NCBI RefSeq assembly: GCF_023721415.1
Contig: NZ_JAMQVC010000001.1
Location: 1,178,001-1,242,000 of the forward strand
DNA: 64,000 bases
Direction: 5' to 3'
DNA from: Galbibacter mesophilus
Lineage (GTDB): Bacteria > Bacteroidota > Bacteroidia > Flavobacteriales > Flavobacteriaceae
Shown: positions 54,290-63,052 of the stretch, one piece after another
Layout: every line of letters starts with the position of its first letter
Numbering within the stretch: the first letter of the stretch is position 1
The notes under the pieces: model-generated
The model's input: the letters and a program-made list of their open reading frames with translations, nothing else
Told to the model about the DNA's origin: nothing
Databases searched by the model: none
Made by a program: the position numbers and the translations under genes

Positions 54290-54381
54290 GGACTGAAAGG
54301 AGCAAATTTTTCCAGCGGAAGCATTGAACAATTAGCGACTGAATGGAGCAAATTTTTCAATTTGAAGCTTTGAATAATTAG
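54279..54381. repeat. 46-bp tandem repeat covering the 3' end of atpG
   Basis: Two full units (54279-54324 and 54325-54370) match at about 39 of 46 positions, and 11 bases of a third follow (54371-54381). Each starts TGAACAATTAG or TGAATAATTAG, which in the first unit contains the last two codons and stop of atpG. The best-conserved part reads GGAGCAAATTTTTC. It seems to be a local duplication. Confidence 0.75.
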
Positions 54382-54415
54382 ATGTTTATCGAAGCATTTT
54401 ACTTTTAAAATATAG

Positions 54416-54442
54416 AAAGCCCGGCAATTTGCTGGGCTTTTT
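54416..54442. terminator. Terminator between atpG and the LysR gene
   Basis: AAAGCCCGGC (54416-54425) pairs with GCTGGGCTTT (54431-54440) with one G-U pair, and a T-run follows on the plus strand. On the minus strand, AAAGCCCAGC...GCCGGGCTTT is followed by CTATA. It mainly ends the atp operon and abuts the stop of the convergent LysR gene. Confidence 0.8.
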
Positions 54443-55365
54443 CAATACTTAAATGCCCAGCCAAAAGTTGTGTTGATAATCGCTTCTTTTTCCTTTTTTA
54501 TATATTCCAAATAAGCGAGTGCGGCGGGTGATAAATTCTTTGATTTTAACCAGATTAAATACCATGTAGTACTTATTGGCAATTCCTTCACGGGAACAAT
54601 CTTTAAATCCCCACTTTTTAGTTCGTTTTTTATTCCAATGATGGGCATAACAGAACATCCCAAACCAGCTACAACCGCTTGTTTAACAGCCTCATTCGAG
54701 GTTAATTGAATTTTTTTCTTGACTGTATATTTGTTTTGGGTAATAAAATCTACCATGGCATTTCTGGTGGCAGAACCCTGTTCTCTGTAAATAAGTGCTG
54801 TTTTCTCAAATAAGTTTTTTTTGCTAGGGCTTTTTGGCAACTTAAATTCCCTACCCGCCACGTAGAACAATTTATTTTTCATTAATTCTACGGTTTCCAC
54901 ATTTAATTTATCCGGTAGTACCGAAACCAAAGCAAAATCTACCTCATTTAGCTCTAAACTTTCTACCACTTTAGCTTTGTTGGTAACATCCATACTAAGT
55001 TCTACACCTTTATGTTTATCCATAAATTCCGATAAAAAATAGGGCATAACATATTTGCCGGTGGATACCACGGATATTTTTAAACGGCCAAAAAGTTCTC
55101 CTTTAAAAGCAGAGGTTTTATAATTAATAGCGTGTACTTGATTAATGATTTTCTCCGCATCACGCGCTATTTCTTTACCAAAATCTGTAATAAAAAGTTT
55201 CCTTCCTACTACTTCTGTCAAGGGAATTGGAAATTGATCTTGAAAGTTTTTTAACTGAATGGAAACCGCTGGCTGGGTGAGATGTAGCGCTTCGGAAGCT
55301 TTTGTTATGCTTCCTAATTCAGCGATTTTTAAAAAGATCTGTAGCTGGTGAAAAGTATAATTCAT
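54442..55365 (-). CDS. LysR-family regulator of the DAB operon (CbbR/LcdR-like)
   Basis: A 307-residue LysR protein with the N-terminal winged helix (FLKIAELGSITKASEALHLTQPAVSIQLKNF) and a periplasmic-binding-type effector domain (about residues 90-295). It is transcribed divergently from the dab genes, as the LysR regulators LcdR and CbbR are from inorganic-carbon genes in other bacteria. A T-N11-A dyad lies in the shared intergenic region. Its effector is unknown. Confidence 0.88.
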   Translation of the reverse strand: MNYTFHQLQIFLKIAELGSITKASEALHLTQPAVSIQLKNFQDQFPIPLTEVVGRKLFITDFGKEIARDAEKIINQVHAINYKTSAFKGELFGRLKISVVSTGKYVMPYFLSEFMDKHKGVELSMDVTNKAKVVESLELNEVDFALVSVLPDKLNVETVELMKNKLFYVAGREFKLPKSPSKKNLFEKTALIYREQGSATRNAMVDFITQNKYTVKKKIQLTSNEAVKQAVVAGLGCSVMPIIGIKNELKSGDLKIVPVKELPISTTWYLIWLKSKNLSPAALAYLEYIKKEKEAIINTTFGWAFKY

Positions 55366-55373
55366 TAAAATAT

Positions 55374-55399
55374 TTTATATATAACATAACTAATATAAA
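55374..55399. promoter_or_regulatory. Candidate LysR-type operator
   Basis: TTTATAT (55374-55380) and ATATAAA (55393-55399) form a 7-bp inverted repeat around 12 bases, and the T at 55380 and A at 55392 give the T-N11-A pattern of LysR boxes. It lies 9 bases upstream of the LysR start and 77 bases upstream of the first operon gene, so it could serve both. Confidence 0.4.
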
Positions 55400-55475
55400 T
55401 AAAAATTTATGAAAAAAAAATTGAAACTTTGACCTCAGATTTGTTCATCCTATTAATTATTAAAAACAAAGTATT

Positions 55476-55781
55476 ATGCAAACAGAAATTCAACAATCTG
55501 AAAAAATCAAAAAACAAACGGAAGTTGTTCAACTGGTAAAAGGTGAGTTTACGGCGACCCAAATTGGCGAAGTTATGTCCTCTCTTTTAGAAGAAAAAAT
55601 AAATTTCAACAAGGTTAAGAAGCTTCAAATTTGGGAAGAAAATCATCAGTCTGATTTGGCGTTAATCAATGAGCGTATCTATCAGCTTGAAGGAGAAAAG
55701 AGAAAGGTCGAGGAGTTTATAAATGCGCACCCGCAAAAAAGCTTTTCAGTTAATGGAACTATCGAGATCACGCTTTCTTAA
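55476..55781 (+). CDS. Small coiled-coil protein of unknown function in the DAB operon
   Basis: A 101-residue, soluble, highly charged protein that begins MQTEIQQSEKIKKQTE. It has a likely coiled coil (about residues 45-85: KVKKLQIWEENHQSDLALIN and onward) and a short beta-like C-terminus (FSVNGTIEITLS). It has no recognised domain. It leads a run of four closely spaced plus-strand genes ending with dabA. Being the first gene after the divergent regulator suggests a role in carbon uptake or its control; this is inference. Confidence 0.7.
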   Translation: MQTEIQQSEKIKKQTEVVQLVKGEFTATQIGEVMSSLLEEKINFNKVKKLQIWEENHQSDLALINERIYQLEGEKRKVEEFINAHPQKSFSVNGTIEITLS

Positions 55782-55792
55782 AAACAGAACAA

Positions 55793-56107
55793 ATGACTCT
55801 TTTCAAAACAAAAATACTGCCTTATCTCGGTTTTCTCTGCATTCTTTCAATTATCATATTATCCTATAGATTTCAATACCCATTTTCTGAAAAAGTTATT
55901 ATTGGCTTGTTCATTTTTGCTATTCCTCTCCTTCATCAAATGATGGAAGGTGCCAAGAAAAGTACTACAAAATTGAATAGCAAAACGGGTAATTACCAGA
56001 ATGCCACGGCCGTTAAATTTACTGTCATATCGCAAAAAGTAGCGAAGCCGTCTTTGTCTAATAATCACCGTAAAGGTCAAACAACAAAATCTTATATAAG
56101 TTTATGA
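55793..56107 (+). CDS. Small two-helix membrane protein of unknown function in the DAB operon
   Basis: A 104-residue protein with two hydrophobic segments (about residues 9-26 and 35-49) and a basic, Lys/Asn/Thr-rich tail of about 50 residues. I do not recognise the family. It begins 11 bases after the previous gene, and its stop overlaps the dabB ATG by 4 bases (ATGA). It may be an accessory subunit of the DabAB complex, inferred from position only. Confidence 0.65.
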   Translation: MTLFKTKILPYLGFLCILSIIILSYRFQYPFSEKVIIGLFIFAIPLLHQMMEGAKKSTTKLNSKTGNYQNATAVKFTVISQKVAKPSLSNNHRKGQTTKSYISL

Positions 56108-57543
56108 AGAATATAAATAAACGGGATTCATTTAATATTTTCAAGATTTTAAATCCATTGTTGTGGCTATTATTTATAGCTAACGCGTTGTTTCTCCTTC
56201 TCAGTTTTCCAAATATTCAAGAATGGAGATTTGATGAAATTTTTAGAATCAATGGTTTTACCATGGTAATTTGGACTGTGGTAAGTTTCTTTAGCGCAAT
56301 TATTAGTACCTATTCTAGTAATTATTTAAAGGGATATAAATACTACAACCGATTTGGAGTCTTTCTTCTCGGTTTTACCGTGTCGGTTTTCGTACTTGTA
56401 ATTTCCAACCACTTACTACCTTTTTTACTGTCCTGGGCATTTATGGGTCTTTTTATGGCGCAATTAATCGGGATAGACAAAAGGTGGGGCGAAGCCAGGG
56501 AAGCTTTTAAGTTTACTTTAAAATACTTTATGTTGGGAACACTATTTCTCGCAATAGGAACACTCCTGCTTGCTTTTTACACAAACGAATATACCATTAC
56601 TGGTATTTTGGCTGGAATAGATGGGCTTTCCAAAGTTGTACTTATAACGAGCACGATGTTCATAATATTGGCCGCCATTATTCAGTCGGCAATGTATCCT
56701 TTCCACCGTTGGTTGTTATCTGCCATGACAGCGCCTACACCAGCTTCCGCGCTAATGCACGCCGGTTTTGTTAATGCGGCGGGAATATTGCTAACCCTTT
56801 TTGCGCCATTGCTTTTTGCAGCAAGTATGTTGGATTTACTTTTCATAATAGGAGGCGTAACGGCTATAACCGCTCAGTTTGCTAAGCTCCTGCAAGTAAG
56901 TGTAAAACAAAAATTAGCATGCTCAACCATGGCTCAAATGGGTTTCATGATTATGCAATGCGGGCTAGGTTTCTTTAATGCGGCTGTTGCACACCTTATA
57001 CTCCATGGATTCTATAAAGCCTATTTATTTCTATCTGTTGGAGATACGGTGGAGCAAAAAAGTCCTGAGGATGGACCTATAATCAAAATTACACCATTGC
57101 AATCTTTTCTAGTGTTGATTTTCGGAGTATTGGGTGCTGCGCTCTTTGCCTTGCTAACCGGAAAAGGAACTTCTCTAGATAGTGGAATCATTCTTACGCT
57201 AGTAGTGGCAATTACAGTGGGGCAGGTAACTTACAATATAGTGAAACAAAAAAGCCTATCCCCAACGCAGAGAATTGCGTTGCCTGCGTTTCTCTCAATT
57301 TGCGGGATTGCACTCTATGCTATTGTCTACAACGGAGTGTCCTTATTGTTAATTGATATGCCACTGGCAAATGCTGGTACTTCCCTTTCTGTATTGCAAA
57401 TAAGTACAGGAGTCTTGTTCTTACTGGGGTTCTTTATCATGAAACTCGGCGTGTACCGAAGAGTTCCTTTCCTGTACGTGAAACTCCTCAACGATTCTCA
57501 ACCTTTTAACAAAACTGTATTATCCTACAAATCCAAGTTATAA
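56104..57543 (+). CDS. dabB: DabB, proton-conducting subunit of the inorganic-carbon transporter
   Basis: A 479-residue, strongly hydrophobic protein of the NuoL/MrpA-like family, with the conserved lysine and histidine segments MYPFHRWLLSAMTAPTPASALMHAG (split by a proline-rich turn) and ACSTMAQMGFMIMQCG. In DAB systems it forms the membrane partner of DabA and is thought to use the ion gradient to drive CO2 hydration or bicarbonate accumulation. Its stop overlaps the dabA ATG by one base. Confidence 0.88.
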   Translation: MKNINKRDSFNIFKILNPLLWLLFIANALFLLLSFPNIQEWRFDEIFRINGFTMVIWTVVSFFSAIISTYSSNYLKGYKYYNRFGVFLLGFTVSVFVLVISNHLLPFLLSWAFMGLFMAQLIGIDKRWGEAREAFKFTLKYFMLGTLFLAIGTLLLAFYTNEYTITGILAGIDGLSKVVLITSTMFIILAAIIQSAMYPFHRWLLSAMTAPTPASALMHAGFVNAAGILLTLFAPLLFAASMLDLLFIIGGVTAITAQFAKLLQVSVKQKLACSTMAQMGFMIMQCGLGFFNAAVAHLILHGFYKAYLFLSVGDTVEQKSPEDGPIIKITPLQSFLVLIFGVLGAALFALLTGKGTSLDSGIILTLVVAITVGQVTYNIVKQKSLSPTQRIALPAFLSICGIALYAIVYNGVSLLLIDMPLANAGTSLSVLQISTGVLFLLGFFIMKLGVYRRVPFLYVKLLNDSQPFNKTVLSYKSKL

Positions 57544-59906
57544 TGAAAAAAACGCAACTCTTTACAACTATCGACGCTGCCTCCAAGGTGGTAGGAAAAA
57601 CGTGGCCGCTCTATTCCTTTGTAACCTCCAACCCTCTTTCGGGGTATGAAAACATGCCATTTCAAAAAGCTATTGAAAAGGTAGAAAACACTTTGGGCGC
57701 CAATGCCATGCCGAGTCCAGAAATGTTTCGTAAAGCATGGGAGGGAGAAGAAATAAATCGGGACATTTTATCTAAACTTCTCTTGGCTGAAGGATATAAA
57801 GATTCTCCAGAGCATTCTCTAAGTATCTTAGAGGCGCAAAGGGTTTCTCAACAGAAAAACGAAAACCACCAATTGGATCAGATAGTTACTAAATGGCTTG
57901 GTGCCTTCATGGATGAAGGAGTGTCTGAATGGCAAATGCCTAATAGACAAAAGGGATTTTACGCTGCTTGGCGTGCTTTGGCTCCGTACGATAGTCAAAT
58001 TAAAAGTATCAAGGCCAGTGAAATTCCAAAGACGAAAACGGAGGCGTTATTGCAAGTACTCTCATCTTATAGCGAAGAGGAGTGTGGAAAAATAATGGAA
58101 TATCACTTGGCCGCATTACCGGGCTGGACGGGCTATATTAAACTTCGGGTGGATGAAGATTCGCTTTGGCACAAAAAGAACCCAATTACCTTAGAAGATT
58201 ACTTGGCGGTACGTTTGTGGATAGCACATAAAATTGGTACAAAAATACTTCCGAAGAAAAATGAGAATGGCAATCGTTCTGAATATTTAAAGCTAGCTTA
58301 TATTTGGCTGAAGGCTTGGGAAAAATCATGGCAACAGGATTTAACAAGTACCTTACGGTCTAAAGCAATTCTGAAAGGAGGCATTGAGAAGCCAGATGCA
58401 CAAATGGTATTCTGTATAGATACCCGTTCGGAAGCGATTAGGAGGCACGTAGAATCACAAGGGAAGTATGAAACCTTCGGCTATGCCGGCTTCTTTGGTA
58501 TCGCGATGGATTACGAAAACATGGAGGACGGTAATACAAGAAAATCATGCCCGCCAATTGTGAATTCTTCTTACAAAGTTTCAGAAGCTTCAAAAGATAA
58601 CCAACAAGAGGTCTTTTCAAACTTTAAAAAGAAAATTGAGAGGAGGCAGTTCGGGAATTATTTCCTTCGAAGACTTAAAAATATGTTGCCTTCTGCCTTC
58701 GGATACGTAGAAACTACAGGAGCGGCTTACGGAGTATCTCTGTTGCTGAAAACACTGGTGCCAGATTACCTGTATCGTTTTAATCAGAAAAATAAAACGA
58801 ACCATGAACACTTTTGTGATACGAAATTAACGAAATACACTTCTGAAGCCGCTATCGAAGAAAAAGCGGGTATCGTTAAAGCGGCATTCGATCTTATGGG
58901 CTGGGAAGAGTTTGCTCCACTCGTACTGTTTGTGGGTCATGGAAGCCATTCATCCAACAACGCTTTTAGTTCCAGTTTAGAATGTGGTGCTTGTGCGGCA
59001 AGCCCCGGTAGGCATAATGCTAGAATGCTTGCTAGTCTGGCAAACGATAAGGAGGTACGCGGATTTTTACAGAATGAATTTGAACTTTCAATCCCGAACG
59101 ATACTGTTTTTATAGGTGCAGAACACAACACCACGACCGATGAGATTGTACTGTTTGATGCGGATGTGCCAGAAACACACCTTGAACGCTTGAAAAACCT
59201 TAAAAATGATTTACTTAGCATCCAAAAGAAAGCTACTCAGGAGCGATTGCAAGATACATCCAATAGCGTAGCAAAGGCGCAACGAAAAGCGAACGACTGG
59301 ACCGAAACCAGACCGGAATGGGGGCTCGCAAAAAATGCCACTTTTATTATAGCTCCGCGAGCCTTAACCAAAAGCCTTAATCTTCGAGGAAGATCCTTTT
59401 TACACTCCTACAACTGGGAATTAGACTCCTCTGGAGCAGCTTTGGAAGGAATTATGCAAGGACCTATGGTGGTAACGCAGTGGATTAACAATCACTATTA
59501 CTTTGCCACGGTAAACAACGAAGCTTTTGGCGGCGGATCTAAAATAACCCATAACATTACAGGGAAATTTGGTGCGGTAACGGGAAATGGTGGTGATTTA
59601 AAGATAGGACTGCCCTTACAGTCACTCATGGAAACCGATGATGAGGCTTATCATCAACCATTGAGATTGTCTGTATGCATTCAGGCGCCTATAAAACGAA
59701 TAGAGAAGATTTTGGAGAAGAATCCGAGCCTAAAAAATCTTTTTGAAAACGAATGGATTTATCTAATGGTTATGGATCCGGAAGACGGAAATAAAATTAA
59801 AAACTATGAGAAAGGTATGGTTTGGGGGCAACATTCGGCAAGTATAGCTGGACGAAAAAAAGAACGTTTACAGCAAGTAGAGGACAGCGTACTAATGCCT
59901 GTTTAA
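57543..59906 (+). CDS. dabA: DabA (DUF2309), carbonic-anhydrase-like subunit
   Basis: A 787-residue DUF2309 protein. The proposed zinc ligands and active-site residues are in place: Cys291 and Asp293 in FCIDTRSEAIRRH, His466 in FVGHGSHSSNN, and Cys481 in LECGACAAS. The spacing (2 between the first pair, 15 between His and Cys) equals that of the studied Halothiobacillus DabA (C351, D353, H524, C539). It converts CO2 to bicarbonate in one direction when coupled to DabB. A terminator follows. Confidence 0.93.
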   Translation: MKKTQLFTTIDAASKVVGKTWPLYSFVTSNPLSGYENMPFQKAIEKVENTLGANAMPSPEMFRKAWEGEEINRDILSKLLLAEGYKDSPEHSLSILEAQRVSQQKNENHQLDQIVTKWLGAFMDEGVSEWQMPNRQKGFYAAWRALAPYDSQIKSIKASEIPKTKTEALLQVLSSYSEEECGKIMEYHLAALPGWTGYIKLRVDEDSLWHKKNPITLEDYLAVRLWIAHKIGTKILPKKNENGNRSEYLKLAYIWLKAWEKSWQQDLTSTLRSKAILKGGIEKPDAQMVFCIDTRSEAIRRHVESQGKYETFGYAGFFGIAMDYENMEDGNTRKSCPPIVNSSYKVSEASKDNQQEVFSNFKKKIERRQFGNYFLRRLKNMLPSAFGYVETTGAAYGVSLLLKTLVPDYLYRFNQKNKTNHEHFCDTKLTKYTSEAAIEEKAGIVKAAFDLMGWEEFAPLVLFVGHGSHSSNNAFSSSLECGACAASPGRHNARMLASLANDKEVRGFLQNEFELSIPNDTVFIGAEHNTTTDEIVLFDADVPETHLERLKNLKNDLLSIQKKATQERLQDTSNSVAKAQRKANDWTETRPEWGLAKNATFIIAPRALTKSLNLRGRSFLHSYNWELDSSGAALEGIMQGPMVVTQWINNHYYFATVNNEAFGGGSKITHNITGKFGAVTGNGGDLKIGLPLQSLMETDDEAYHQPLRLSVCIQAPIKRIEKILEKNPSLKNLFENEWIYLMVMDPEDGNKIKNYEKGMVWGQHSASIAGRKKERLQQVEDSVLMPV

Positions 59907-59934
59907 CTTTTTCATAACTACCCTCGAACTATCG

Positions 59935-59964
59935 AAAAAGCATCAGAGAATTCTGATGCTTTTT
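59935..59964. terminator. Intrinsic terminator of the DAB operon
   Basis: AAAAAGCATCAGA (59935-59947) pairs perfectly with TCTGATGCTTTTT (59952-59964) around GAAT, and the T-run is part of the stem. It lies 29 bases past the dabA stop and is followed by the TonB receptor promoter region. Confidence 0.88.
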
Positions 59965-60075
59965 CTGTTTCAATCATATACTTTGTTTGACTCAACCAGC
60001 GATTTGTCCGATACTTAGTACTTACTGAAAATCAATAAAGTCTTTGTTAAAATTTTATAATCAAAAATAAATTAT

Positions 60076-60083
60076 TAGGTTTG
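60076..60083 (+). promoter_or_regulatory. -7 promoter element for the TonB receptor gene
   Basis: TAGGTTTG is an exact match to TAnnTTTG. It overlaps an in-frame TTG at 60081, so the TTG cannot be the translation start from this promoter; the ATG at 60117 is favoured. Confidence 0.55.
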
Positions 60084-60116
60084 TCTAAAAATATATTTAA
60101 TCAAACTAAAACTATA

Positions 60117-62471
60117 ATGAAGCTTTATTTATATTTCTTTCTGTTTGTTGGTTTTATTGCTTTTCCGCAGCAAAAAGAAGTAACCATTTCCGGTACGATT
60201 TCTTCGGATGGAAAACCAGTTCCCTTTGGAAGTGTGTATGTGAAAAACGGCTCCCAAGGTACCGATGCAGATGATTCAGGAAAATATAGTCTTACTTTAT
60301 CAGAAGGAACAGTAAGCTTAGCTGTGTATGCTCAAGGATTTAGGCCTCAAACTAGGCAGATAGTTGTAAGCGCTGGTGACGATAAAGTAGTAAACTTCGA
60401 GTTAGAAGAAGATGCTTTGGGACTCGATCAAGTGGTGGTGAGTGCTACTCGGAATAGTCTTAGCAAAAAAGAGGCTCCTGTTATCGTCAATGTTGTTGGG
60501 CCGAAGCTACTAAACGCTACCCAATCTATTTCCGTAGCCGATGGCTTGAATTACCAGCCAGGAGTTCGGGTCGAAACCAATTGTCAAAACTGCGGTTTTA
60601 CCCAAGTACGCTTAAATGGTTTGGGAGGGCAATACACTCAAATTTTGGTAAATAGCAGGCCGGTTTTTAGTGCTTTAAATGGTGTTTATGGATTGGAACA
60701 AATTCCAGTGAGTATTATAGATCGTGTAGAAGTTGTGCGAAGTGGGGGATCGGCCTTGTTTGGCTCGAATGCCATTGCAGGAACGGTAAATGTTATCACC
60801 AAAGAGCCCATTTACAATACGTGGGACGTGACAACCAATTTAGGATTAATAGATGGAAAAGTACCCGACAGAAATGTAAACCTTAATGGGTCTATTGTAA
60901 GTGAAGATCTATCTAGTGGAATCACTATTTTTGGGATGTTTAGAGACCGAGATGGTTATGATGCCAACGGCGACGGTTTTACGGAAATTACTAAACTAAC
61001 CAACAACTCTTTAGGTACAAAAGCTTTTTTAAAGCCCAATGATAACAGTAGAATTGGATTTGACTTCACCGCAATTCGCGAATATCGCCGTGGTGGAGAT
61101 CGTTTGGATTTAGCACCACAGTTTACAGATGTAACGGAAGAACTGGACCATAATACAGTGTTTTCTGGAGTAGATTATCAACTTTTTAATGACGAACGTA
61201 GCAATGATTTCTCTGCATACGTATCGGTTCAGCACACCGATAGGGACAGTTACTATGGTGGTTTGGGCGGAGGAAGAACAGCGGCAGATTCTGCCGCGGC
61301 TAACAATGCCTTCGGAAAAACTAAGGATTTGGCATTTGTGGCTGGAACAAAGTTTACGCACACGTTTAAAAATAAAGATGTGTTAACGAGCGGTGTAGAA
61401 TATCAATTGAATGACACGGATGATGCTATTATTGGTTACAACCGAGTGGTAGATCAAAAGGTTAACAATATTGGTTTTTACACGCAGTACGAATGGAAGC
61501 CTACGGAAAAATTTAAAGCGTTAATAGGGGCAAGGCTTGATCATGTAAATGTAGATGGATTTTACACCATTCAGGATATCGCACGTACTTCCGAAGTAAA
61601 TCAAACCGTTGTGAGTCCGCGTTTCACAGTACTTTACGACATAACCGATGCACTTCAATTTCGTGGGGGATATGCAAGAGGATTTAGGGCGCCACAGGCA
61701 TTCAATGAAGATCTTCATATTTCTTCGGTTGGGGGAGAACAACGTTTTGTAATCCTTTCAGAAGATTTAGAGAGTGAATTTTCCAATGCTTACACTGCTT
61801 CTTTAAATTTCACCAAGGATTTTAATAAAGTGCAAACGAATTTCTTGGTTGAAGGATTTTATACGGATTTACAAAACCCATTTACCACAGTAAGTACAGG
61901 AGCTTCATTGCCGAATGGTTCAATTTTAGAGGAATCTAGAAATGGTGAAGGAGCGTATGTGGCGGGAACAAATATTGAAGCTACTGTTTCGCCGAGTAAA
62001 GCGTTGTTTTTTCAAGTGGGAATAACTTTTCAAAAATCTATTTATAAAGAAGATCAAGTGCTTTTTGAAGCCGATGGATCGGTGCCTGGTGAAGAAGATG
62101 TGGTGGTGGATGAGTTTACCCGCGCACCCAATATGTATGGATTTTTGAATAGTAATTGGCAAATGACAGACGATTTTAACCTTGACGTAACAGGTAGTTT
62201 TACTGGCTCCATGATAGTTCCGCATGTTATAAGCGAATCGGGTTTTATGGAGTTGGTAGATACCAACGCTTTCTTTGATATGACAGGAAAGCTTACCTAT
62301 CATTTAGACCTTTTGGATCGCTTTCATGCCGAAGTAAGTGGCGGGGTTCAAAACGTATTTAATAGCTATCAAGACGATTTCGATACAGGTGCCCTGCGCG
62401 ATTCTGATTATATTTATGGACCCAATCGCCCGAGAACCTTTTTCATCGGACTCAAATTTGGGGATTTTTAA
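60117..62471 (+). CDS. TonB-dependent outer-membrane receptor
   Basis: A signal peptide (residues 1-16) is followed by a CarboxypepD_reg-like domain (about 20-100, VTISGTISSDGKPVPFGSVYVKNG), a plug domain (about 115-225: VVVSATRNSLSKKEAP, ILVNSRPVFSALNGVYG, IDRVEVVRSGGSALFG), and a 22-strand barrel ending in TFFIGLKFGDF. The plug holds an NCQNCGFTQVRLNGL segment with a C-x2-C pair. The ligand may be a metal complex, but this is inferred. ATG at 60117 chosen because the -7 element overlaps the upstream TTG. Confidence 0.92.
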   Translation: MKLYLYFFLFVGFIAFPQQKEVTISGTISSDGKPVPFGSVYVKNGSQGTDADDSGKYSLTLSEGTVSLAVYAQGFRPQTRQIVVSAGDDKVVNFELEEDALGLDQVVVSATRNSLSKKEAPVIVNVVGPKLLNATQSISVADGLNYQPGVRVETNCQNCGFTQVRLNGLGGQYTQILVNSRPVFSALNGVYGLEQIPVSIIDRVEVVRSGGSALFGSNAIAGTVNVITKEPIYNTWDVTTNLGLIDGKVPDRNVNLNGSIVSEDLSSGITIFGMFRDRDGYDANGDGFTEITKLTNNSLGTKAFLKPNDNSRIGFDFTAIREYRRGGDRLDLAPQFTDVTEELDHNTVFSGVDYQLFNDERSNDFSAYVSVQHTDRDSYYGGLGGGRTAADSAAANNAFGKTKDLAFVAGTKFTHTFKNKDVLTSGVEYQLNDTDDAIIGYNRVVDQKVNNIGFYTQYEWKPTEKFKALIGARLDHVNVDGFYTIQDIARTSEVNQTVVSPRFTVLYDITDALQFRGGYARGFRAPQAFNEDLHISSVGGEQRFVILSEDLESEFSNAYTASLNFTKDFNKVQTNFLVEGFYTDLQNPFTTVSTGASLPNGSILEESRNGEGAYVAGTNIEATVSPSKALFFQVGITFQKSIYKEDQVLFEADGSVPGEEDVVVDEFTRAPNMYGFLNSNWQMTDDFNLDVTGSFTGSMIVPHVISESGFMELVDTNAFFDMTGKLTYHLDLLDRFHAEVSGGVQNVFNSYQDDFDTGALRDSDYIYGPNRPRTFFIGLKFGDF

Positions 62472-62481
62472 AAGTTTAGAA

Positions 62482-62952
62482 ATGAAGAAGTGGTTAATAT
62501 CTTATATGATTTTCTTTTGCTTTGCAACGGTTTCCTTGGCGCAGCAAAAGGAAGAAATCCACTGGAAAACATTTCCAGCGCTGGAGGATGCGCTAAAAGA
62601 AAAGCAGAAACCAGTATTCATTTTCTTTTATGCTGATTGGTGTGCGTATTGTAAAAAGATAAAAAGGTGGGTATTTACAAACGCTCAAGTAATTGAGAAA
62701 CTCAATACGGAATATTACGCCGTAATGATGGATGCAGAAAGTAAAGAAAGTATTGCTTTTGACGGTAAAACCTTTTCAAATGAACAGGCGAAAACCCAGC
62801 GAAATGGTATTCATGAAATTCCACTTTTGTTGGCATCACGTAATGATATTCCATTTTCACTTCCCGCCACAGTTATTTTAACGGAAGATTTTGAGGTAAA
62901 AAAAAGGGTATTTGAGTACTATACTTCCGAAGAAATTCTTGAAATGCTTTAG
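62482..62952 (+). CDS. Secreted thioredoxin-family protein
   Basis: A 156-residue protein with a signal peptide (residues 1-19, ending ATVSLAQ) and a thioredoxin-like domain with the redox motif YADWCAYCKKIKRWVF (C-x2-C). It probably acts in the periplasm as a thiol-disulfide reductase or isomerase. It starts 10 bases after the TonB receptor stop and is likely cotranscribed. The open frame extends upstream to 62338, but only the ATG at 62482 gives a signal peptide. Confidence 0.88.
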   Translation: MKKWLISYMIFFCFATVSLAQQKEEIHWKTFPALEDALKEKQKPVFIFFYADWCAYCKKIKRWVFTNAQVIEKLNTEYYAVMMDAESKESIAFDGKTFSNEQAKTQRNGIHEIPLLLASRNDIPFSLPATVILTEDFEVKKRVFEYYTSEEILEML

Positions 62953-63052
62953 TCTTATTTCAATTATTCCTAATGGGAATTGAGTTAAAAAGCAAAAGCC
63001 ACTTCTCTCGAAATGGCCCTGCAACTAACTAAATTTAATCTAACCGAATGCA

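Noticed and set aside
53014-54381. Possible ATP synthase beta and epsilon genes after atpG
   Set aside because: No ORF with beta or epsilon motifs lies here; the DNA after atpG is a tandem repeat and a terminator. The genes are elsewhere.
59965-60116. Riboswitch ahead of the TonB receptor gene
   Set aside because: The leader after the -7 element is only about 27 bases and has no conserved aptamer-like structure.
62338-62481. Longer thioredoxin-like protein starting inside the TonB receptor gene
   Set aside because: The extra 48 codons are the receptor gene read in another frame and would hide the signal peptide starting at 62482.
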